DNA of 29,771 bases from an uncultured Roseburia sp. (GTDB lineage: Bacteria > Bacillota > Clostridia > Lachnospirales > Lachnospiraceae), in the NCBI GenBank assembly GCA_910587865.1, contig CAJUNX010000003.1, positions 123,463 to 153,233 on the forward strand. Direction: 5' to 3'. How positions within the stretch are numbered: position 1 is the first letter of the stretch; each line of letters begins with the position of its first letter. The position numbers were made by a program, and so were the translations under genes. Below the pieces are notes generated by a model that was not told where the DNA came from, made no database searches, and worked only from the letters and a program-made list of their open reading frames with translations. Shown one piece after another: positions 23,364 through 29,771 of the stretch.

Positions 23364-25253
23364 ATGTCAGATTCAAAAAAAGGAAACTGTCACAAGTTCA
23401 TAAAGGCCGGGCTCATTCTCGGCGGAATCTTCACCGTTGCATTCCTGGCAGCTAAGAAGTACGCGGAGACGGACTCGATGGATCAGGAAAATCCATATCT
23501 GAAAACCGGAGACGGGAATGAGCATGAGAAGATCATGTCATGCTCCAAAGCAACATTTTACGAGAAGTATGTCAAACCCGGGCTGGATAAAACCTTATCC
23601 TTTACCGGACTGGTTCTGCTGGCTCCGGTCTATATCATAATCAGTATTGCGATCTGCCTGGATGATCCGGGCCCCATACTCTTTACGCAGAAGCGGGTCG
23701 GGAAGGACGGGCATTTTTTTGAACTGCACAAGTTCCGCACCATGAAAATGGATACGCCGCATGATGTGCCAACCCACCAGCTGACGGATCCGGATCAGTA
23801 TATCACCCGGGTGGGCGGATTCCTGCGGAAATACAGCCTGGATGAGCTGCCGCAGGTGTGGGATATTTTCCGTGGAAAAATGAGTATCATCGGCCCCCGG
23901 CCTGCGCTGTGGAATCAGGCGGATCTGATCGCGGAACGGGAAAAATATGATGCGAACAGCGTGATGCCGGGGCTGACCGGCTGGGCGCAGATCAACGGAC
24001 GGGATGAGCTGAAGATTGAGGATAAGGCTGCACTGGACGGGGAGTATATCAGAAGGCTGCGGAGCGGAAACCTGAAGGGGTTATTCTTTGATCTGAAATG
24101 TTTTTTCGGGACGGTAAAGTCTGTGGCCGGGAGTGAAGGGGTTGTGGAAGGCGGGACCGGGACATTACAGCAGGATGAAGCTGCTGGTGAACCAAATCGC
24201 TCAGAACCGGGAGCCAGAAAACAGAAAAAGGACAACCATGCATGGAAGTTAAAGAAGCCACATGGAAAAAAGGATGTGATCCCGCCCGTTGATCCTGCGG
24301 ATGCCGGATTCGAGGATTACGGGTATAAAAAAGAATTCCATATTGATAAAAACGCAGCGAAAAAAGTCCTGATCACCGGGGCGGGGAGTTATGTCGGGGA
24401 AAGCTTTCAGAACTATGCGGCGGAGCATTACCCGAATCTGACAGTGGATACCGTGGATATGGTGGACAGTTCCTGGAGAGAGCGGGATTTCAGCGGATAT
24501 GACAGTGTGTTCCATGTGGCAGGAATTGCCCATGCGGATACCGGGAAGGTTACAGAGGAAGAAAAAAAGAAGTATTACGAAGTAAATACGGATCTTGCGA
24601 TTGAGACAGCAGAAAAATGTAAGGCGGAAGGCGTAAAGCAGTTTATCCTGATGAGTTCCATGATCGTTTACGGGGAGTCTGCGCCTTACGGGAAGAAGAA
24701 AGTCATAGATGAACACACGGTTCCGGCTCCGGCAAATTTTTACGGGGACAGCAAGTGGCAGGCGGATCAAGGGGTAAGAAAACTGCAGGATGACGGATTC
24801 AGAGTGGCTGTGATCCGGGCGCCGATGATCTATGGGAAGGGATCGAAAGGTAACTATCCGTTGCTGGCAAAGCTGGCGAAAAGGCTTCCGGTATTTCCGA
24901 ATGTGGAAAATGAGCGGTCGATGCTTTATATCGGAAACCTGTGTGAGTTTGTGAGCCTGCTGGTGATGAGCGGGGAAGGCGGGGTGTATTTTCCGCAGAA
25001 CGAGGAGTATGGAAAGACATCAGAACTGGTGAGGCTGATCGGGGAGGCATCAGATCATAAGGTCAGGCTGGCAAAGTGGATGAGACCGCTGGTTGCTGCG
25101 GCAGGACGTATGCCGGGGAAAATCGGGAGGCTTGCCGGGAAGGCGTTTGGGAATAATATCTATGGCCAAATGCTTTCACAATATAACGATCTAAACTATA
25201 TAAAATATATAACACTAAAATCAACAGTGTATGCAGGATTAGATCAGGGGTAG
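23364..25253 (+). CDS. Fusion of monotopic phosphoglycosyl transferase and NAD-dependent epimerase/dehydratase
   Basis: This is a 629-residue two-domain protein. An extra N-terminal helix (12-30) precedes the phosphoglycosyl transferase domain (about 65-255), with its membrane-entering helix (78-98), the catalytic Asp160-Glu161 pair in KYSLDELPQ, and SIIGPRPA. This domain moves a sugar-phosphate onto undecaprenyl phosphate to start the repeat unit. After a charged linker (~256-330) comes an SDR epimerase domain: LITGAGSYVG at 336-345 and the YGDSK pair (Tyr460, Lys464). The epimerase may supply the sugar that the first domain transfers. No good ribosome site is seen before the ATG (GGAG is 14 bases away). 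The last ~35 codons are AT-rich, unlike the rest. Confidence 0.88.
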   Translation: MSDSKKGNCHKFIKAGLILGGIFTVAFLAAKKYAETDSMDQENPYLKTGDGNEHEKIMSCSKATFYEKYVKPGLDKTLSFTGLVLLAPVYIIISIAICLDDPGPILFTQKRVGKDGHFFELHKFRTMKMDTPHDVPTHQLTDPDQYITRVGGFLRKYSLDELPQVWDIFRGKMSIIGPRPALWNQADLIAEREKYDANSVMPGLTGWAQINGRDELKIEDKAALDGEYIRRLRSGNLKGLFFDLKCFFGTVKSVAGSEGVVEGGTGTLQQDEAAGEPNRSEPGARKQKKDNHAWKLKKPHGKKDVIPPVDPADAGFEDYGYKKEFHIDKNAAKKVLITGAGSYVGESFQNYAAEHYPNLTVDTVDMVDSSWRERDFSGYDSVFHVAGIAHADTGKVTEEEKKKYYEVNTDLAIETAEKCKAEGVKQFILMSSMIVYGESAPYGKKKVIDEHTVPAPANFYGDSKWQADQGVRKLQDDGFRVAVIRAPMIYGKGSKGNYPLLAKLAKRLPVFPNVENERSMLYIGNLCEFVSLLVMSGEGGVYFPQNEEYGKTSELVRLIGEASDHKVRLAKWMRPLVAAAGRMPGKIGRLAGKAFGNNIYGQMLSQYNDLNYIKYITLKSTVYAGLDQG

Positions 25254-25257
25254 ACAT

Positions 25258-26082
25258 ATGAAAAATTACAGTGTATTAATGTCTGTCTATGAAAAAGAGA
25301 ACCCGGACTATTTGGATCAAAGCCTTAAAAGCATGGTAAACCAAACTATAACACCAAATGAAATTGTTTTAGTAGAAGACGGTCCACTGAATAATGCGCT
25401 TAACAGTGTTATAGAAAAATATCAAAGAAACTATCCGTCACTATTGGTTCTTGTTAAACTTCCTGTCAATAAAGGGTTAGGTTATGCCTTAAATCAGGGA
25501 CTGAACGTGGTTCGAAATGAACTGGTCGCCAGAATGGACTCTGATGATATATCATTTCCTGAACGATGTGAAAAGCAGATAAAAGCCTTTGAAAAAAATC
25601 CGCAATTATCGATTGTGGGAACACAAATCGATGAATTTATAGAATCAACAGACAATATTGTTTCATCGCGTATTGTACCGAGTTCTTATAAGGAGATTCA
25701 GAGATTCTCTAAAAGACGAAGCCCCTTTAATCATCCAACAGTTATGTTTCGGAAAAGTGCTGTGGAAGCTGTTGGAGGATATAAAGCTTTTGGGCGTAAA
25801 GAGGACCTGGATCTTTTTATTCGAATGATAAATGAGGGCTTTAAAGCAATAAATCTTAAAAAATCATATCTGTTTTACAGAACTAGTCCCGATAATTTAC
25901 AAAGACGGAAAAACTGGGTAAATTGCAAAGAATATATACAAATTATGTATGGTTTTCATAAAAAGGGATGGAATAATGTTGGAGATATGATATACGTAGT
26001 CGCAGGACAATGTGTCATGTATTTTGCTCCTGCTAAAATTGTAGATATACTGAGCAATAAATTATTAAGAGAAAGAAAATAA
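25258..26082 (+). CDS. GT2-family glycosyltransferase
   Basis: This 274-residue protein is of the GT-A fold: YSVLMSVYEKE at the N-terminus, IVLVEDGP, and the metal-binding RMDSDDIS (Asp94-Asp97), then a SPFNHPTVMFRKSAV motif and EDLDLFIRM. This set is typical of the AmsE/CpsI-like GT2 subgroup of exopolysaccharide loci. AGGGG is seven bases before the ATG. The gene begins four bases after the fusion protein stop. It is the first fully AT-rich gene of the plus-strand operon. It probably adds the second or a later sugar; donor and linkage are unknown. Confidence 0.9.
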   Translation: MKNYSVLMSVYEKENPDYLDQSLKSMVNQTITPNEIVLVEDGPLNNALNSVIEKYQRNYPSLLVLVKLPVNKGLGYALNQGLNVVRNELVARMDSDDISFPERCEKQIKAFEKNPQLSIVGTQIDEFIESTDNIVSSRIVPSSYKEIQRFSKRRSPFNHPTVMFRKSAVEAVGGYKAFGRKEDLDLFIRMINEGFKAINLKKSYLFYRTSPDNLQRRKNWVNCKEYIQIMYGFHKKGWNNVGDMIYVVAGQCVMYFAPAKIVDILSNKLLRERK

Positions 26083-26093
26083 TACACATATTT

Positions 26094-26978
26094 ATGAAAA
26101 AGGCAGTAATTTTAATTATTCATACAGAGATCAATTATTGCAATATGTTTATACAGCAATTAATAAAGGATGGGACAACAGATGTATTTGTTCACGTAAA
26201 TGCAAACGTTAATGAACTAAAGGAGAAAATAATAAAATCGGATTGCGTTCATATAGTAAAAAATAATGTAATTATTGACTGGGGTAGTCCTGGATTAATG
26301 CAAGCTATCATCGAATCGTGGAAAGAGGTAATGAATTACGGAGCTTTCGATTATATTATTACATGTTCAGGACAAGATATTCTTTTACGGGAAGGGCTGG
26401 ATGATTTTTTGTTAAACCATCCCCGGGAAATATTTATAGATGCATATGAAGATGATAAAAACCGAAGAGTTCTTCTGCTAAATAATTGGCCCAAATTTTA
26501 TTTTCGCAGAATTGATTGTAAGTTTAACCCTGTCAGAATTATGCGAAGGTTGAGAATAGAAATACTAAAGGCAGGATTTTCGTTTGGCAAAAGAAAAATA
26601 TCTTATGATGTAAATAAAATAGTATTTTACAAAAACTATTTTTGGTCAGTAATACCAGCCGAAGTTATTCAATGGATATTAGATTATCTTAAGGAGTATC
26701 CAGAGTATTGGGATGTATTTAATGGCGCAGTTCCGGAGGAAGGATTTATAGCGACGACGATTATGTTGTCACCATATAAAGAATGGATAAAATATGATAA
26801 CGGAATATCTCATTCGTTGACATTTATCAAACCATTTTATAATAACCATCCACAACTTCTGCTTGCAGAAGATATTAAAGCGGCTGAGACATCCGGATTA
26901 TTTTTTGGAAGAAAGATCGATCCTGTTAAAAGTTTTCAGTTCATAAATTATTTTTATGATAAGCAGGCAGATAAATGA
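26094..26978 (+). CDS. GT14-type (core-2/I-branching-like) glycosyltransferase
   Basis: This 294-residue protein shows the pattern of bacterial GT14 enzymes: IIHTEINYCNMFIQQL, VFVHVNAN, a DYIITCSGQDILL block equivalent to the family's SGQDxPL, FWSVIPAEVIQWIL, and PEEGFIATTIM with the acidic pair. The C-terminal LFFGRKID resembles the family's ALFARKFD end. Such enzymes add beta-linked N-acetylglucosamine or xylose. The ribosome site is weak and AT-rich, and the gene follows the GT2 by 11 bases, so coupling is likely. Family assignment is from motifs seen by eye. Confidence 0.8.
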   Translation: MKKAVILIIHTEINYCNMFIQQLIKDGTTDVFVHVNANVNELKEKIIKSDCVHIVKNNVIIDWGSPGLMQAIIESWKEVMNYGAFDYIITCSGQDILLREGLDDFLLNHPREIFIDAYEDDKNRRVLLLNNWPKFYFRRIDCKFNPVRIMRRLRIEILKAGFSFGKRKISYDVNKIVFYKNYFWSVIPAEVIQWILDYLKEYPEYWDVFNGAVPEEGFIATTIMLSPYKEWIKYDNGISHSLTFIKPFYNNHPQLLLAEDIKAAETSGLFFGRKIDPVKSFQFINYFYDKQADK

Positions 26979-26987
26979 GGAAAAATT

Positions 26988-28091
26988 ATGGATAAATTTG
27001 GTATTTTACATGTTTGCTCCATTAAGTATCGCAAAGGAGATGGAATGGTAAATGTAATTCCTGAGCATGTAAAAAATCAAAATCGCTATGCTGATACTGT
27101 ATTGATTAATCTGCAGAACAAACGATTTGAGCTTGATACAATTCCCTCTTTTAATTATGGGGATTATAAAAGATATGGATTGAAAACATTATTACAGGGA
27201 ATTCAAATCGACATTGTAGTGATTCATGGAATATATCAACCTAATATAATAAAATTTTGGAAGAGGCATATTAAGGATAAGATTCCATATGTTGTAATTC
27301 CTCATGGAGCAATGTCATATGGTTTACAAAAAAAAGGATATATAAAAAAGACTATATTTAATCATTTATTTTCATATCATATGTGCAGAAATAGTGCAGG
27401 AATACAATTTTTATCAGAAGACGAGAAAAGAAACTCGAAGAAAAGTTTTTATAGACATTGTTTTGTGCAGTCAAATGGGATTTATTTACCTAAACAGCAC
27501 AAGGAGTTTTCAAAACAAAAAAAAGAATTTGATATCAGGATTTTGTATATCGGAAGATATGACGAATATCACAAAGGACTGGATTTACTGTTACTGGCAT
27601 GCTGCGCAGAACAGGATTTTATGAGAAATCATCATATATATATTGATATGTATGGCAGATTTGAAGACAGTGATATAAATAAAGTGAAAACTTTTGTTGA
27701 TTTAAAGAGACTTAATGATATCATCAAACTTCATGATGGTGTATATGGCAGGCACAAAGAGAATAAATTTTTAGAATGTGATTATTTTATTCATACATCA
27801 CGTTTGGAAGGCATGCCAATGAGCATACTTGAGGCATTTTCTTATGGAATCCCTGTTTTGGTTACAGACAAAACAAATGCAGGCTGTGATGTAAAAAAAT
27901 ATAAAAATGGATTTGTAGAAAAAACTTCAATTGAGGGTATTCGTTCTTTGTTACATGATGCGGTGGATCATTTGGATGCATTAGAAGAAATGTCTGCATA
28001 TTCATTAAAATGTGCGAAACAATATGACTGGAATACAGTCGCAAAAAAAACTGTGGAAAAATATAAACAACTTTCCACAGCACAAGTATAA
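26988..28091 (+). CDS. GT4-family glycosyltransferase (GT-B fold)
   Basis: This 367-residue protein has VVIPHGAMSYGL in the N-terminal half, ILYIGRYDEYHKGLDLLL at the start of the C-terminal Rossmann domain, and the nucleotide-sugar site SRLEGMPMSILEAFSYGIPV with the E-x7-E pair. These are the marks of retaining GT4 enzymes. GAGG seven bases before the ATG and a nine-base gap from the upstream gene place it in the same operon. It should add a sugar to the growing lipid-linked repeat unit. Donor is unknown. Confidence 0.92.
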   Translation: MDKFGILHVCSIKYRKGDGMVNVIPEHVKNQNRYADTVLINLQNKRFELDTIPSFNYGDYKRYGLKTLLQGIQIDIVVIHGIYQPNIIKFWKRHIKDKIPYVVIPHGAMSYGLQKKGYIKKTIFNHLFSYHMCRNSAGIQFLSEDEKRNSKKSFYRHCFVQSNGIYLPKQHKEFSKQKKEFDIRILYIGRYDEYHKGLDLLLLACCAEQDFMRNHHIYIDMYGRFEDSDINKVKTFVDLKRLNDIIKLHDGVYGRHKENKFLECDYFIHTSRLEGMPMSILEAFSYGIPVLVTDKTNAGCDVKKYKNGFVEKTSIEGIRSLLHDAVDHLDALEEMSAYSLKCAKQYDWNTVAKKTVEKYKQLSTAQV

Positions 28092-28102
28092 AGGGATATC
28101 GA

Positions 28103-29218
28103 ATGGTATATTGTGTAATGATAATCATAACGGGCTTATTTGCTCTCATGGGTGCTGAAAAACTAAAGATGGATAGCAGGTATTTACCAAATCAAAGGAA
28201 AGGCTTATCTAGTTTAATTTCACGCGAAAGAATACTTGTTTTTTTGATGCTTGCATTCCTATGGTTTCTGACTGCATTCAGAGGCGAGAATGTCGGCAGT
28301 GATACATCCGAATATTTAGGCTGGTTTGTGAGGATTGGAGAAGGAACATTTCACGATATATTCAAAGGCTATTATATGGAGAATGGCTTTTTGATGTATC
28401 TCTACCTAATAGCTAGAATTTTCGGCATTCATCCACAGATTATGCTCATTATAACAGCGTCGATATGCTTTTTGTTAATGGGCCACTATATTTTTGCCAG
28501 TTCAAAAAATTTTTATTTATCACTATGCCTGTTATTCTGTTTATTATTTTCAGTTTTTACAAATGAAATACGTCAGGGAATGGCAGTCGTTATATCTGTT
28601 TATGGATATTTGTCATATAAAGAAAAAAGATATATAAAAAGTTTTTTTCTTATCTTATTTGCAGGGATGTTTCATGCTTCAGCGTTAGCTGTTTTTCTTT
28701 TGTATCTGCACAAGTTTTTTCCAAAGGATTTAAAAAAGATCTATATAATAAATGGCGTATTATGTGTATTATCTTTCAAAATGGTATTTAATAATCTGCT
28801 ATTATATTTATTTCCACGCTTTACAATATATTTTGAGTCGGAAAGAGCAGGAAACGGACGACTTGCACTAATAATAGAAATTTTTATGAGTTCTGTATTA
28901 TTGTTCTTCGCGCATAAAGCATACAGAAAGAAAAAACACAGCCTGGAGCTGGCGGTATTTGAAATGTATTCACTTTTCTTTATTTTTGCATTAAATATGT
29001 CTCTGATAAACAGAATAACTTACTATTTTTCCGCATTATTAATTGTTGAAATTCCCAATATGATACAACAATCTCAGATAAAAAACAAATTTGTAGTAGG
29101 AATAGCAATTTCCAGTATGTTTTTAATATGGTTTACAATCGTTCTTGTTTTCAGACAATCCTGGAACAGATTGATACCATATGAATTTTATTACAATAAT
29201 ATTCAATATCAATGTTAG
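28103..29218 (+). CDS. EpsG-family membrane protein (Wzy-like polysaccharide polymerase)
   Basis: This 371-residue polytopic membrane protein has about ten hydrophobic helices. FRGENVGSDTSEYL after the second helix is the EpsG signature (RGxxVGxDTxxY), NEIRQGMAVVIS is the conserved RQ-containing helix, and GMFHASALAVF gives the conserved His-x-Ser-Ala. EpsG proteins are considered the polymerases that join repeat units outside the membrane. AGGG is seven bases before the ATG. Its presence suggests this is a Wzx/Wzy-type pathway, with the flippase outside the window. Confidence 0.9.
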   Translation: MVYCVMIIITGLFALMGAEKLKMDSRYLPNQRKGLSSLISRERILVFLMLAFLWFLTAFRGENVGSDTSEYLGWFVRIGEGTFHDIFKGYYMENGFLMYLYLIARIFGIHPQIMLIITASICFLLMGHYIFASSKNFYLSLCLLFCLLFSVFTNEIRQGMAVVISVYGYLSYKEKRYIKSFFLILFAGMFHASALAVFLLYLHKFFPKDLKKIYIINGVLCVLSFKMVFNNLLLYLFPRFTIYFESERAGNGRLALIIEIFMSSVLLFFAHKAYRKKKHSLELAVFEMYSLFFIFALNMSLINRITYYFSALLIVEIPNMIQQSQIKNKFVVGIAISSMFLIWFTIVLVFRQSWNRLIPYEFYYNNIQYQC

Positions 29219-29226
29219 AGAGCAGT

Positions 29227-29544
29227 ATGAAAAACGTAAAAATTTCTGTTATTATTCCTGTATATAATGTAATAGATTTTTTAAAAGAATGTTTAGGTTC
29301 TGTTTTAAATCAAACATATAAGAATTTGGAAATTATCCTTGTTGATGATGGGTCAACAGATGGAAGTTCTCAAATTTGTGACGAATATAAAAAAAAGGAT
29401 CGTAGAATACAAGTAATCCATAAAGAAAATGGTGGTTTATCAGATGCCAGAAATGCAGGAATAAAAATCGCGCAGGGAGAGTATTTTTCGTTTATAGACA
29501 GTGATGACTGGATCCATGAAGATACATATCGAATTTTATTTTAA
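29227..29544 (+). pseudogene. Truncated GT2-family glycosyltransferase
   Basis: This 105-residue fragment contains ISVIIPVYNV, LEIILVDDGSTDGS, GGLSDARNAGI and FIDSDDWI, that is, the nucleotide-sugar half of an EpsJ-type GT2 enzyme that is normally about 300-350 residues. It stops at TAA immediately after the DSDDWIHEDTYRILF segment. None of the other frames downstream continues the family pattern, and stops occur in all three plus frames. The catalytic base and acceptor half are therefore lost and the protein should be inactive. The ATG at 29227 has AGAG four bases upstream; an ATG at 29212 overlaps the EpsG stop and has no site. It marks the edge of an insertion or recombination. Confidence 0.8.
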
Positions 29545-29771
29545 AACCGCCTTTTTGCGTATTTTAAAAATATTTTGAATGGCAACAGGACTAAGCCTTT
29601 TTGAAAATGCCCGGCAGAAAAAGGCGCTAACTACCCTATGCGGCGTTTGCCTATAAAACCCCCACCGCATGATATTTAGAACAAAAACAAAAGGCAACAG
29701 TCCATTATGAACCCTTCCTAAACAATCCTTATTCTGCTTTCAATTCTCTCTTATATTTATAGAATGTATTT
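29545..29771. other. AT-rich tail after the truncated gene, no confident gene
   Basis: All plus frames are broken by stops. CGCCTTTTT (29548-29556) and AAAAAGGCG (29618-29626) are inverted copies, and ATGCGG/CCGCAT (29638-29670) form another pair, so some RNA or DNA structure is possible. On the minus strand the frame ending at 29729-29731 (TAA) is open to the window edge for 14 codons and may be the 3' end of a gene lying beyond the window; support is very weak. Confidence 0.4.

Noticed and set aside
29548..29626. CGCCTTTTT/AAAAAGGCG inverted repeat as the end of an insertion sequence
   Set aside because: The pair is short, both copies lie within 80 bases, and no transposase is seen inside or beside them in the window.

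Overview
The window looks like a chromosomal surface-polysaccharide region of a Gram-positive, Clostridia-type bacterium, most likely Lachnospiraceae. This is inferred from gene content: a DUF3048 (YerB-like) lipoprotein, a GH25 lysozyme with wall-binding repeats, EpsG-type polymerase, GT-D-fold transferase, stacked large serine recombinases, and strong GGAGG-type ribosome sites with consensus sigma-A promoters. No rRNA, tRNA or CRISPR array is visible.

Positions 14-6,681 (minus strand) form an operon: DegT/DnrJ-type sugar aminotransferase, GT11 fucosyltransferase, MBOAT O-acyltransferase, its SGNH partner, and a second fucosyltransferase-like protein. Its promoter (TTGACA-17-TATCAT) lies at 6,653-6,681. 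A 20-bp tandem repeat separates it from a divergent promoter for a GT-D-fold glycosyltransferase (6,906-7,847, plus). Positions 7,960-10,925 (minus) carry an acyltransferase-3 protein and a GtrII-like membrane protein, separated by a 59-bp repeat. Positions 11,092-14,852 (minus) carry a DUF3048 lipoprotein and a large membrane-anchored GH25 lysozyme. Positions 14,898-18,607 (minus) form a three-gene cassette that resembles serotype-converting glucosylation systems: a large membrane protein, a GtrB-like transferase and a GtrA-like protein.

Positions 18,651-22,563 (minus) hold three overlapping large serine recombinases read from one promoter. They are divergent from an autoregulated RelB/DinJ-YoeB toxin-antitoxin pair (22,673-23,258, plus). 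A double terminator then precedes a second polysaccharide operon (23,364 to the window end, plus): a phosphoglycosyl transferase fused to an NAD-dependent epimerase, glycosyltransferases of families GT2, GT14 and GT4, an EpsG-like polymerase, and a truncated GT2. Base composition falls sharply inside the 3' end of the fusion gene (about 25,150), and everything after that is AT-rich. This suggests a cassette exchanged behind a conserved initiating transferase.

The most unusual features are three unrelated short tandem repeats of 20, 40 and 59 bp sitting in intergenic spaces of the polysaccharide genes, and the trio of recombinases directly upstream of a variable glycan cassette. Together they suggest a locus built for rearrangement; this is inference, since no att sites or invertible segments could be demonstrated by eye.
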